Assembly (NCBI RefSeq): GCF_905475395.1
Contig: NC_058340.1
Location: 76,362,181 to 76,426,180, forward strand
Source: Chrysoperla carnea
Lineage: Eukaryota > Arthropoda > Insecta > Neuroptera > Chrysopidae
DNA length: 64,000 bases
Reading direction: 5' to 3'
The first letter of the stretch is position 1; every line of letters starts with the position of its first letter. Under the pieces are notes generated by a model. The model saw only the letters and a list, made by a program, of their open reading frames with translations. It was not told where the DNA came from and did no database searches. Below are positions 33,638-44,928 of this stretch, in pieces. The position numbers and the translations under genes are program-made.

Positions 33638-33645
33638 TTTTTATA
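33638..33645 (-). promoter_or_regulatory. Candidate TATA box for the inverted half-PolB
   Basis: It is the inverse of TATAAAAA at 24278-24285, in the same relation to the start codon at 33357. Confidence 0.35.
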
Positions 33646-34191
33646 GCATTATCCCCCCACTAAAAAAGTTGTAATTTGATATTTTTACAATCGTAATTCA
33701 AACTAATTATTTTTTCTTGGAATTCAGACAAGTTTAAACAAGTTCAAACAAGTTTGAACATGTATTTTTATTCAAACAAGTTTGAACTTGTAACAGGATG
33801 ATGATATCATATTTTTCAAGGTCAAATCTATTTCAACATATTCTTGAGAATTGCTGACACGTGTAAAATTATTTTAAGATCAAAGTCCATTCAAACAAGT
33901 TTGAACATGTATTTTTATTATGTAAATTTCAAGTGTCATATTACATCACTTAATCATAAAAAAATATTAACATCCGGTCACGTGTTTTGACAAATGTAAA
34001 ATTATTTCAAACAAGTTTGAACTTGTAACAAGATGATGATATCATATTTTTCAAGGTCAAATCTATTTCAACATATTCTTGAGAATTGCTGACACGTGTA
34101 AAATTATTTTAAGATCAAAGTCCATTCAAACAAGTTTGAACATCTATTTTTATTATGTAAATTTCAAGTGTCATATTACATCGCTGACTCA

Positions 34192-34224
<33 letters not shown>

Positions 34225-34320
34225 AACATCCGGTCACGTGTCTTGAATTTTATCATGTATATTTAAAGTGTCAAATTACAATATTTTTCAAGGTCAAATC
34301 TATTTCAACATATTCTTGAA

Positions 34321-34985
34321 AATTGCTGACTAATGTCAACGTCCCGCCCCCCCGTTCACTCCCCGTCAAGCATCACTATTGGTCAAAGCCAATGACGTCA
34401 TCAATGCTTAGGCAGCCATTATTCTCCTCCACCACACCTCCCGACTCCATCTTGATTTTACTATTGGCCAATGCCGAGGTTTCCAACATTCACCTAGGTT
34501 TGCCCTTACGTCCCGCCTCCTGTTCACTCTCCGCCACTATTGGTTAAAGCCAACCCCCCCCCGTTTAGCCATTCCTCATCCCACCACACCTCCCAACGCC
34601 ATCTTGATTTTTACAGCGCTACTATTGGTCAATGACGTCATCTATCCCCTCCAACTTCGCATTCACCTAGGTTTGCCCTTTTTTGAAAAGTGTACCATCC
34701 ATCTGCTCCAGGAGTGGGCTCGATTATCTCATCTAACGTCCAATTCCCGCCCCCTTTAACCCCCACTTCCAAGAAACACACTCCTGTCAACCACACCCAC
34801 CACTTTAAGCCCCACTTCCACCAAGAAACACACTAACGCTCTGTCAGCCACGCCCCACCACACCTCCCAATGCCATCTTGATTTACTATTGGTCAATGAC
34901 GTCATCCAACTTCCGAGGTTTCCAACATTCACCTAGGTTTGCCCTTTTTGGAAAAGTGTACCATCCAAGCGGGGTTACTTGAGGT
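34321..34985. promoter_or_regulatory. GC-rich terminal zone with CCAAT, TGACGTCA and GC-box-like motifs (right)
   Basis: TGACGTCA is present at 34393-34400, 34633-34640 and 34897-34904, in the last two cases directly preceded by ATTGGTCAA. Further ATTGG cores lie near 34379, 34464 and 34543. GGGGCGTGGC- and GGGCGGGA-type motifs recur in inverse orientation. The segment CATTCACCTAGGTTTGCCC appears three times, so this end is itself a small tandem array of one regulatory-looking unit. Confidence 0.55.
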
Positions 34986-35019
34986 CAAACTGCGCCAGGA
35001 GGTACATGACTATACTACT

Positions 35020-35025
35020 AGCATC
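35020..35025. repeat. Right 6-bp target-site duplication (AGCATC)
   Basis: It follows the terminal ACTATACTACT of the element and matches 23333-23338 exactly. Family A sequence resumes in register right after it. Confidence 0.85.
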
Positions 35026-35452
35026 ATAGGTCAATTGGGTCTTGGGTCCGTAGGACCCATCTTGTAAACCGTTAGAGATAGAACAAAAGTTTAAATGTAA
35101 AAAATGTTCCTTATAAAAAAATAAAAAAACTTTTGTTTGAAACATTTTTTTGTAAACATCATTGTTTACCCACGAGGGCGTTAATTAGGTGCAAATTTTA
35201 TAGTATGTATTAATATAGGAATATCAGTTGTGTGTGTGTCTATTTAAAAGTGAATATCTTTTGTTATTTACGTGACGTCAAAAAAACAAACGATTGCGCA
35301 TCAACACTATGTATTATAGTACCTATGTATTAATATGGGATTATCAGTTATATATGTGTGACATGTATCTTTGTGTAATGTGACAGAGTAATCAACACTG
35401 TCTTTACATGGTATTTCAACAATTAACTCAGTCAATTGTTTGTTTTCACTTG
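35026..35452 (+). repeat. Family A repeat, right half
   Basis: It continues the copy interrupted at 23338, from ATAGGTCAATTGGG to TTGTTTTCACTTG. Joined to 23079-23338 it gives a copy of about 690 bp. Confidence 0.9.
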
Positions 35453-35937
35453 TTTTGTTTTTATTTTTAATTTACTAGCTTGTTACACCATCTATCATTG
35501 TCAGTTAGAAATAAAAACACCTTAAACTTGCGCATTTAACTTATTCATCTGTTTACTGATATAATCTCTGCCTCGAGTAACCAACTCGAGTTGAATTCTC
35601 TCTGACTAGAGTTTGAAAACCGAATGAAATATTAAAAAAAATTAAAATTACAGCTAAAAATACATAAATAAATGATTCGCTTTCAAACAATAATTTCCTT
35701 TTTTTACTTTAGTTAGTATAAAAAATGAAAGAATTGAAACAGATAAAAATATAATTTGTCTGTTTTAATTTTTTTTACTATTAATGCGAAGGTGAGGGAA
35801 TAAATTGGTAAAAATTTTAAAAAAACCTTAACTCTTCCATCTAGTTAACCCGAGTTACATGAATTTTAACTCGGGTTAAATCGAGTTTTGTTTTTTCCGA
35901 GTTGGCACATCACTAAAAATTCATTTGTTTTTGTTTA

Positions 35938-37639
35938 TCTCTATCTCTATCTCTATATATTATAAATGCGAAAGTAAGCTTGTTTGTTTGTTTGTTACGC
36001 TTTCACGCTAAAACTAGCGAATGGTTTTTAATGAAACTGTACAGCAATATTGCTGATATATTATAATAACAAATGAACTATAATTTATAAAGATATATTA
36101 ATAAAAAAAAAATTAATTTAATTTGACATTACCATAAATTACAGATTTCTGTAAAAATAGTCAATAAAAAATATTTCACGGTCATCTTCTCTGATATACT
36201 CAATGAATTATTACTATTTTACATACAGAAAGTAAGCATGTTGTTTGTTTTTTACGCTTTCACGCTAAAACTAGCGAATGGTTTTTAATGAAACTGTACA
36301 GCAATATAGCTCATACTTCAGAATAACACATGAGATTTAAATTATAAAGATATATTAATAAAAAAAAATTTTTAATTAATTAAATTTGATATTACCATAA
36401 ATTACAGATTTGTGTAAAAATAGTCAATACAAAACATCGCCACCTTGACTAAGGTTCTCGCCACAAAGCTACAATTTTTTGTATGATTGATTTAATTATA
36501 GTTAAAGATCAAAACGTACTTCTGCCTGGGGTGGCGCGGTTGCAAGAATACCCCCTCTATTTTTATAATTGTAAATAAAAAAATTTGGAAAACGGTTGTC
36601 CCTGCAGGTCATCCCTGTAACTTACCGCTAAGTATTGACTCATAACGTGTAAAAAATTTTATCTATTCTGATGTTATATCCACTCGCATTTTATTGTAAT
36701 TAGATGTGATCTTAGACTAAAATCTGATTAAATTTTTACAATCATACTAAATTTTTGAACGGAGTATTGGAAATAGAGGGAATAAGATAATAAAACTTGT
36801 GTAGAAATGTGATAGATTAGATACTGTTTTAAACACTGTTTTAAACACACACTCATACATACATACAGCCATACAGACACCCTCGCGGAAGTAGTCAGGG
36901 AAGCTTCCTGACACCTTAAAACGTCGAGATCTGATGAAAACTCGATTTTGGCAAAACGGGGTGAAAACAATAACTTTCCTACTTTCTTAGCGGGAAGTTA
37001 AAAAAATTTTTTCACACGTCTGCCGTTACCTGGATTTCATAAAATAATTGGCAGAAAATTCTTGCAGTTGCAAGTATGTACCTGTCAGGTGTGTTTAAAA
37101 TTGTGACAAACGGACGTATTTTATAATATACCTTAACAAGTCTGCCGTTTACGCATGTTTTATGCATTCGTGTTCGAACTCGACAATTTACAAGTATTTA
37201 CAACCGAGAAAATCTTCTGCCAATTTTTTTACTCAATTAAAATAGCAAGAATTAAAAAAACAAACATAAACGGCAGACTTGTTAAAGTATATTATAATAT
37301 ACGTAAGTTTGTCACAATTTTAAACACACCTGGCAGGTACTTTAATTAAAACATATGTAAACGATAGACGTGTGAAACAATATTTTTTTTTTAAATTTAC
37401 AATTATAAAAATAGCGGGGGTATTCTTGCAACCGCGCTACCCCAGGCAAAAGCACGTTTTGATACTTAACTATAATTAAATCAATCATACAAAATTTTAG
37501 CTTTGTGACGAGTACTATAGTCAAGGTGGCGAACAGCTATTGGTTTATTATTTCGAGTGTTATAGAAAGAGGATGAGCGAGAGCAATCTTTATCAATCTT
37601 TACTTTTAAACCCAGCGAAGCGGGTGGGTAAAGCTCTAG
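35938..37639 (+). mobile_element. Nonautonomous Helitron, about 1.7 kb
   Basis: The 5' end starts with TC in A|TCTCTATCTCTA and leads into ATATTATAAATGCGAAAGTAAG, a typical insect Helitron start. The 3' end has a GC hairpin (CCCAGCGAAGCGGG) about a dozen bases before CTAG, followed by T, the expected A|T insertion context. There is no Rep/helicase coding. Two copies of a CGCTTTCACGCTAAAACTAG block (35999 and 36257) suggest an internal duplication. A nested inverted repeat (36437-36600 with 37375-37545) and a family C copy lie inside. The exact 5' base is uncertain because CTCTAT is repeated. Confidence 0.7.
36600..37002 (-). repeat. Family C repeat, shortened inverted copy inside the Helitron
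   Basis: It matches 63201-63845 in inverse orientation: CCCTGCAGGTCATCCCTGTAA, CCGCTAAG, then (after a large deletion) CCCTCGCGGAAGTAGTCAGGG, AAAACTCGATTTTGGCAAAACG and CTTAGCGGGAAGTT. It is shorter than the copy near 63.5 kb. Confidence 0.7.
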
Positions 37640-37640
37640 T

Positions 37641-38090
37641 TAATTAATAAAATTTGTGTTGTATTTAATATCGAGGCATGTTATAATTTAAAATCGAGAA
37701 ATGTTATATTTTAAAATTGAGGAATGTTACAAAGAATCTCATAATTTAAAATCGAGGAAAATAATGTTACAATTTAAAACCGAAGAATAAAAATTAACAA
37801 ACGTGTTCAACGAAAGTGTAATATTTTAATAATCTTTAAAAGATATAAAATTACAAAATATGCATGTTAACAGTAGATAATCGAACAAAGTGTAGCAAAA
37901 AAAAAAAAATATATATATAAAAATAAAATCAGGTTAAAATTGTTAAAAACAGATAAATAAATATTGGACTACACATTAATAATTCAATAAATAATTAAAA
38001 TAGTTTTTTAAAAACAGAGAAATGAAAGTGTCATATCACATAGAAATAAATCAATAAATTACACAGCACACACATATCACAACTTGTGAT
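37641..38090. repeat. AT-rich simple repeats around ATTTAAAATCGAGGAATG
   Basis: Phrases such as TAATTTAAAATCGAG and GAGGAATGTTACA recur five or six times to about 37800 and again at 38768-38890, on both sides of the R2-like relic. No gene is seen. Confidence 0.5.
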
Positions 38091-38104
38091 TCACAAGCAC
38101 ATAA

Positions 38105-38766
38105 TAATATCACAGATGGTGGTGGGAAGGGATGGCATAGGTGTTCCAGCCATCCAATACCTGTGTGCAGGGTCACAGAGGCTGATCATGGTACTGTCCC
38201 TGTCCGGTTAGATGTTCAATATATATGTCACGTGACCAGTGCCATTAACTGTGCCTTGGCCTGCGTATATTTTGGAGATATTTCCAAAGACTTCGCAACC
38301 CTGTAGTTCTGAGCTAGCCAGGACCCGAGCGAACCAACGACAAAAACGTCCAATGAGACCATATAGCCTTTCGAGGATAACTCAGCAGCAAGTTGGTTAC
38401 ATTTGTCGAGCTTTTGCTGCCGAACCACCTCTAGGGCATCTGCCTAACTAGCCTCAATCAGGGCCACCAGGTCAGGACGAAGAGTACTCCGTACGCCACC
38501 CGGGGTATACGCGATCCGCGAGCAAGACGGTCTTGGATGGTATTATGCCGACCTTGCCACGCCGCTGAATGGACGGTACAATAATTCAGTACGTGTGACA
38601 ATGTCTCATTGACATAACCACAACGTCGGCACCGTTTATCCCTGTTCCCGAATCGCCGTGCTTCATTTAATGGAACGACGCCGAGTCGCTTTATCGGTGG
38701 AAAAAGTGGTAGTCATAGAATCGAGTGTACCGCCCATTCTGCAGGAAGTGGTTGCTCGCTTCCTTA
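38105..38766 (-). pseudogene. C-terminal relic of an R2-like non-LTR retrotransposon
   Basis: This GC-richer island reads on the minus strand ARRFGNRDKRCRRCG, then YVNETLSHVLNYC and HSAAWQGRHNTIQDRL. After stops and frame changes it reads SLDVFVVGSLGSW and LEISPKYTQAKAQLM. The CxxC..H..C finger followed by W.RH..IQ.RL, and later an FVVGALGSW-type strand, are landmarks of the C-terminal restriction-endonuclease-like region of R2-clade elements. The reverse-transcriptase domain is absent and several stops are present. It is a dead 5'-truncated copy, the usual fate of such elements. Base composition differs sharply from its surroundings. Confidence 0.7.
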
Positions 38767-39127
38767 CAATTTAAAATCAACCAATGTGTAATTTTGTAAT
38801 TTTTAAATCAACTTAAGTGGGTATAGTATAATGTTATGATTGAAAATCGCTAATATTAGTTCAAAATCGACATATTAAAAAAATTATAGGTATGTGTTTT
38901 TCAGAATTCTTTCAAACATAAAAAATTCAACATAAAAAAATGGCCATATGGACTAAGAGATAGAATGGCCCTATGGACAGACGTGTTCTGCTCGCGATCT
39001 GTAGTACTTCCAATGTTGTTGTCATTATGTAAAGGGGTGTGGAGGGGACCTTTCTCGGTAATGGCAGATAAAATCAATGATGCGTGGGTGGAGTATGCGC
39101 GGATGAAAGTGAAAATCTGCTCGTGAA

Positions 39128-39770
39128 ATGTAATATGTCGTTACCTAAGAAGTGAAAATTGAAGTGGGCGGATGACTACGTCTTGCCTAAGGAGTGAAAA
39201 AAAGAAATTAAAAAAATCATATTTTTTGTTTCGAAATTTCATTCATTAGGGTGAAGGATATACAATTTATGGACATCTGTTATTAATAATGTAAGTAATG
39301 TTAAGTTTGGAGTTTTTATTAAATATTGTAATTGCATATACATTAAGCAATATATTATGTAACAAACAAATTCTTACTAGTCCTTACTAATATTATAAAT
39401 GCGAAAATAGCTCTGCCTGTTTGTTTTTCTGTGTGTTACGCAATCACGAATAAATTAATGAACCGATTTAAATTAAATTTGGTACAGAAATAGTCTAGAG
39501 TCTGAGAAAGGACATTGGCTACATAATGCAATAAAAGGGCTGTAAGGGGTTGAAATAATGGACGCAAGTTTGTGTGAAAATAATGTAATTTTTAAACCTA
39601 AAAGCTTGAAACTTATTTTTTGACTTAAGATTAGATATAAATAAATGCAACATTCAAAGTTTCTATTCTATCCCTTGGGGGGGGGGGGGGTGAAAATCTT
39701 TTTACCTCCTTAGGCAAAACGTAGTTATCCTCCCACTTCAATTTTCACTTCCTAGGTGACGTAAATTATA
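39128..39770. repeat. Foldback with about 75-bp arms around a Helitron-like 5' end
   Basis: GTGAAAATTGAAGTGGGCGG (39151 onward) through CTTGCCTAAGGAG is matched inversely by CTCCTTAGGCAAAACG..CCCACTTCAATTTTCAC (39705-39752). Inside, TCCTTACTAATATTATAAATG at 39381 is the 5' signature of another Helitron family, without a recognisable 3' end. A G-run lies at 39678. Confidence 0.6.
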
Positions 39771-39953
39771 TTAGAAAAAGGACGGACATTTTTATAAATA
39801 GAAGAGTTCTGTCAAAAAATATAACTTTTACATTTACATCAAACATCAAACTTTGTAAAATCAAATGTGTGTATTTTTTTCATTGCAAATTCTGATCACT
39901 TTTACACTGTTACTGTACAATATAATAACTAAATATTAAATTTCTTCATCTCT

Positions 39954-40514
39954 TTTTATACCATGCATATATGTAATATGCAAAGTATACTAAGTTTAGT
40001 CCCAAGTTTGTAACGCTTAAAAATATTGATGCTACGAAAAAAAATTTTGGTATAGGTGTTCATAAAATCATCTAATTGGTCCATTTTCGGTTGTCTGCCC
40101 GTCTGTGAACACGATAACTCAAAAACGAAAAAAGATATTCAGGACATAAAAGGCGAGTTCGAGTTCGTAAAGGAGCAACATAGGTCAATTGGGTCTTGGG
40201 TCCGTAGGACCCATTTTGCAAACCGTTAGAGATAGAACAAAAGTTTAAATGTAAAAAATGTTCCTTATAAAAAAATAAACAACTTTTGATTGAAATATTT
40301 TTTTGTAAACATCACTGTTTACCCACGAGTTGCTAATTAGGTGCAAATTTTATAGTATATATTAAAATGGGAATATCAGTTATAAGAGTGTAGCTATTTA
40401 AGAGTGGATATCTTTTATTATTTACGTGAAGTCAAAAAACAATCGTTTGCGTCATCAACACAGTCTATACATGGTATTGCAACAATTAACTCAGTCAATT
40501 GTTTTTTTTCACTT
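39954..40514 (+). repeat. Family A interspersed repeat, full copy
   Basis: It runs from TTTATACCATGCATATATG to TTTTTTTTCACTTG, with a short internal deletion near 40137. The following segment to about 40712 (ATACTCGGAATCAGGGACC..) also follows the inverted copy at 51114-51691, so the two loci share about 750 bp. Confidence 0.8.
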
Positions 40515-40712
40515 GTTTATCATTATACTCGGAATCAGGGACCACAAAAACCCCCGATTAACAAAATTCAGTACTTTTTATACATAATTCGAGGATAATG
40601 ATTGGATGATTAATGAAAAATATATATAAAATCTGGCTGAAGATATTCAAGTTTTTACTCTACATTTTATTTAGGAAAACAAAATTTCCGACAATTTTTG
40701 TTATAAACTTAC
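40515..40712 (+). repeat. Family E segment attached to family A
   Basis: GAATCAGGGACCACAAAAACC..TGATTGGATGATTAATG..GACAATTTTTGTTATAAACTT recurs inverted at 50925-51113 and in part at 52235-52400 (plus). The same A/E junction at two loci points to one duplicated unit. Confidence 0.65.
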
Positions 40713-40714
40713 GT

Positions 40715-40989
40715 ACGTAGGACCCATCTTGTAAACCGTTAGAGATAGAACAAAAGTTAAAATATAAAAAATGTTCCTTATAAAAAAATAAACAACTTTT
40801 GTTTGAAACATTTTTTTGTAAACATCACTGTTTACTGACAAGGGCACACATTAGATGCAAATTTTACAGTATGGTATTATCAGTTATGTATGTGTGACAT
40901 GTATGTATGTATAATGTGATAGAGTAATCAACACTGTCTATTCATGGTATTTCAAAAATTAACTCAGTCAATAGTTTGTTGTCACTTGT
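40715..40989 (+). repeat. Family A repeat, 3' partial copy
   Basis: It starts abruptly at CGTAGGACCCATCTTG and runs to the TTGTCACTTG end. Confidence 0.75.
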
Positions 40990-41029
40990 TCTTAAGAAAG
41001 TATAAGAAATCATAATTTATAGAAGGTAT

Positions 41030-42060
41030 AATAATATTGTTGTTATATTTACGTCAAAACATGATTTATATCTCATGTAAATGATGAAATAACTTGTACG
41101 TAAAAAACAAAATTATGACTTCAGGTATATCAAATTTAAGTCATAATTGTGAAATCATACATAAGTTTATGTATTATTTACATAATATTTGAATCGTACA
41201 ATTACATAAGTAGCAAATCAAAGTTATAACGTAAAAATGACATAATAACTGAATCATATTCTTACCTAAGAAATATGTCTTAGGTACTGTTACAACTGAT
41301 GTAATATTTTAATCACATTGTGACGTCATGTCAAAGTCATAAATTTATGGATTATTGACATAATATGAATCATACAAATACATAAGTTGCGAATCAATAT
41401 TATAACGTAAAGATGATTTGTTTCTTTACGTAACAGTAAGGCATATTTGTGTGATTCACATATTACGTAAATATTACATTAAATTATGACTTTGATATGA
41501 CGCCACAATGTGATTAAAATATTACATCAGTTTTACGTAACTGTATGACATGTTTCTTAGGTAAGAATATGTTTCACATATTACGTAAATAATACGTAAA
41601 CTTATGATTTTTATATGACGTCACAATGTGATTAAAATATTACATCAGTTTTACGTAACAGTATGACATGTTTCTTAGGTAAGAATATGTTTCACAATTT
41701 ACGTAAATAAAACATAAACTTATGACTTTGATATGATGTCTCAATGTGATTAAAATATTATATCAGTTTTACGTAACAGTATGACATGTTTCTTAGGTAA
41801 GAATATGTTTCACAATTTACGTAAATAAAACGTAAACTTATGATTTTGATATGACGTCACAATATGATTAAAATATTATATCAGTTTTACGTAACATTAA
41901 AGTCATTAAAATGACATCATATCAAAATCAAACTTGATGTCAGCATGACATTATAGTGAGGTAATTCAATATGACATCATATTGACATCATAAATTGAGT
42001 CACCATTATGTCATGTTTACGTAAAATATAACCTATGACCTATGATCTTTATATGACCTA
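41030..42060. repeat. Inverted tandem array rich in TTACGTAA, unit about 118 bp
   Basis: From about 41410 to 41890, four units of about 118 bp repeat TTTTACGTAACAGTATGACATG, TTTCTTAGGTAAGAATATG, ACGTAAACTTATGA and GACGTCACAATGTGATTAA. From about 41045 to 41385 the same phrases run in the opposite orientation, so the array is a large inverted structure centred near 41390. A degraded tail of TGACATCAT-type units extends to 42060. Confidence 0.8.
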
Positions 42061-43640
42061 TAGGTGAAGTCATACATATATGCCTGGCGTCATATTTAGG
42101 CCATGTGTTCACTGGGAAGAACAGTTTGATTGAAAAATAAAACTTAACATTTTTATAAATTAAAAAAAAAAAAACAAAAAAAATTCTAAACGAAGTAGCA
42201 TTTGAATATTGCCGCCATAATCTAGTAAGTTCTAAGTAGATTTACATAACCAAAATAAACCAACTACAAAATAAATGTAATTCCAAATGATGAAACCGTG
42301 TTTAATGTTATTCCCAAATAAATAAGTTTAGTCTCCATGTAAATTATTATCAAATAACGTAAAAATGGCGAAAATTTAATTTCTGACCTGCTAACGATAC
42401 GCTTTGAAAAACTAATTAATTACTCGAAAACTAATCAGTCTTAAATAAAAAAATTATATTCCTAAATCTTCCCAAACGAAAATGAAAAATAAAACTTTAC
42501 ATTTCCATAAATTATACAGTTATATTTGAATATTGGCGCCATACTACCATTCAGATGTACGGTTAAATAACCATAGAACTGTAATGTGGTCATCCAAACG
42601 GTCGATTGTTATAGAGAGGATCCTAAAAAAAGTACACGTATAGCTGCCTTCGTCTGTCTCATATTATTACTTCTATAAAATAAAATCAAAGTGGCAAGAC
42701 GATCTCTTTTTGCGGTTTCTCTATGTTATATATAACCTCTTTGTAATTAACATAACCCATAAATCAACTAAAAAATAGGTATAATTAATTAATTATATAC
42801 TCCTAAACCCTGAAACCTTGTTTATCGTAATTCCCAAATGAATCTTTTCGAATAACATAAAAATTAAGTTGATTTAATTTCCTACCTGCTAACTATACGC
42901 TGAAAAAAGAATCAATAATTACAGGAAAACTAATAATTCCCAAATTCTAAAATTATATGCACAAATCCTCCCAAACGATTCCCAAATGAATGGAAATAGT
43001 TTGAATGAAAAATAATTTTGTCTGTTAAATATATGGAGCTATTAATGGGATAGATATTTAGTCCATTGAAATGTTACATTGTCTGAACATTTTAAAGGGG
43101 ACGCGATTTTATTTATGGAACATGTCGGGGGGTCAATACAACCTTAACCCCAAGTTTGTGGAGTTGGCGCTCTTGTCCCCCATCTTGAAAAAAGGGGTGG
43201 AAACATATTTTTAGCTTTGATAAACCCGGCCAACTTTGGAGCGCTGTAACTACGTTAAAAATAATTCCACCAAAAACATAAATGTGTAAAAAGGCGTAGA
43301 TGTCACAGAATCCCAATAAACTCAATTACGTCAGCCCAAAAAAGTTGTGAAATCCCGTAGAGAAAAAAATTCTTCGAAACAAATTTATAAAAATGACATA
43401 AATTTATTGAGTAACTTTTCCGTAAAGAAGCATTAAAGTATTACATTAGCAACTTTTCGGTGACTTCATACCTACACGCACCTGTATAGGAGAACAACAA
43501 AAAATCGTTAACCCCCTACTACCTTCCTCCTCCCCTCTAATGTTAGACGTTATAATTTTTTCACAACTTTTTTTAAACATCAAAATTTAAATTTAAACAA
43601 TCAAAGTATTCTTCAGATAAAAGTCAAGCACCTACTTAAC
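42061..43640. other. Intergenic DNA with minor repeats, no gene recognised
   Basis: A segment around 42560-42660 (TCATCCAAACGGTCGATTGTTATAGAGAGG) recurs at 47520-47600. Two diverged versions of an AAACTAAT..CCTAAATC..CCCAAACGA block lie at 42200-42500 and 42760-43000. The remainder is unremarkable. Confidence 0.35.
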
Positions 43641-43647
43641 AAAGGCC

Positions 43648-43870
43648 TAATTTTTTTTTACTAAATACGATAATTATTGGTTTAAATTTCTTGTGTAAGT
43701 TTCTCCTTAGTACGTATTTATTTAATATTTTACTTCGCAAGTTTTCGGAATAGAAAAACGAATCCAAAAATAAAAACTTGCGAAGTAAAATATAAAATAA
43801 ATACGGACTAAGGATAAACTTACACAAGAAATTTAAACCAATAATTTTCGTACTTTAGTAAAAAAAATTA
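43648..43870. repeat. 223-bp near-perfect hairpin
   Basis: TAATTTTTTTTTACTAAATACG at the left is matched by CGTACTTTAGTAAAAAAAATTA at the right. The arms are about 97 bp, closing at CTTCGCAAGTTTT and AAAACTTGCGAAG with a loop of about 26 bp. It is a MITE-like foldback without coding. Confidence 0.85.
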
Positions 43871-44109
43871 GATAAAAAAACCTTAGTTACAATTTAACAT
43901 ACGTTTATCTATATCTGCCATTCAAATTATTAACATGGGGTTCCCATATACAAAATTCACATTCTCTTTTTAACTCTTGAGGGGATGAATTTCCAAAAAC
44001 TCCTTCTTAGTGCTCACTTACGTTATTTAAGAAACGTCTGTACACAATTTCAGGCTTCTAGACCCAGTGGTTTCAGCTGTGCGTTGATCGATCAGCCAGC
44101 TTCCATTCT

Positions 44110-44928
44110 TATAACGTGTTCTGTTATTAACTGCAGAAACCTAACTTCCCAAAATAAGCTCATCAAGAGCAACAAAAAAACTCTTTTCCAAATTTGAATC
44201 TGGGCCTTCATTTGGGAGCTACAGGTATGACAAAAATTGATAAATTTGAATATTCACTGACTATCATTCGATAACCAGTAGCCAATGATAATCAGAAGAT
44301 ATTAGTAAATTTTTTTTAAATAATATTCAACTAAGGTAGGGATTTTTAAAAATTATATCATGATTCGATTGTATTATATTATTTTGCAAAAACATTAAAT
44401 TATTGCACGTAAACAAACAAACTATGGGACAATAATTATAAGTTGTTTACTTATAATTATTATTACTTTCTCAGAATAATAGAATAAAAAATGTATAAAA
44501 TTATTAAATTGTCCCACTTTTAATATTTTTATTCTATTATTCTGAGAAAATAATAATTATTATAAGTAAACAACTTATCATTGGACCTAAGAAAACAAAC
44601 CACACTTGTCACATAGTTTGTTTGTTTACATACAATAATTTAATGTTTTTGCAAAATAATATAATCCAATCAAATCATGTTATAATTTTTAAAAATCCCT
44701 ACCTCAGTTGAATATTATTTAAAAAAAATTTACTAATATCTTCTGATTATCATTGGCTACTGGTTATCGAATGATAGTCAGTGAATAATCAAATTTATCA
44801 ATTTTTGTCATACCTGTAGCTCCCAAATTAAGGCTCAGATCCAAATTTGGAAAATAGTTTTATTGTTGCTCTCTTGATGAGCTTATTTTGGGAAGTTTGG
44901 TTTCTGCAGTTAATAACAGAACACGTTA

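Larger units (their letters stand above)
23339..35019 (+). mobile_element. Complete 11.7-kb Polinton/Maverick-class element, reduced to PolB
   Basis: Its boundaries are set by perfect inverted ends (5'-AGTAGTATAGTCATGTACCT) and a 6-bp duplication AGCATC, within a family A repeat that rejoins across the site. The terminal repeats are giant (left to about 26695, right from about 31228) and include polymerase exons 1-3. The contents are one intact PolB gene, a 148-codon unknown gene, an inverted half-PolB, minus-strand relics of an integrase tail and of a second PolB C-terminus, and two minisatellites. Polintons usually run 15-20 kb with integrase, protease, ATPase and capsid genes; none of these is intact here. 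The near-identical arms and clean duplication suggest a young insertion that moved in its present form. It would need integrase from another element. Confidence 0.85.
31228..35019 (-). repeat. Right terminal inverted repeat, about 3.8 kb
   Basis: It mirrors 23339-26695. It is about 430 bp longer because of an extra GC-rich segment at about 34190-34620, containing further CCAAT and TGACGTCA sites and an A-run of about 35. The left junction at this point (GCGCTGTA|TGCACACTTG) shares a short GCG.TGTA stretch with both ends of the extra segment, consistent with a microhomology deletion in the left arm. Confidence 0.9.

Noticed and set aside
38239-38451. 70-codon plus-strand frame in the GC-rich island
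   Set aside because: The minus strand shows R2-like landmarks; the plus frame is a shadow.
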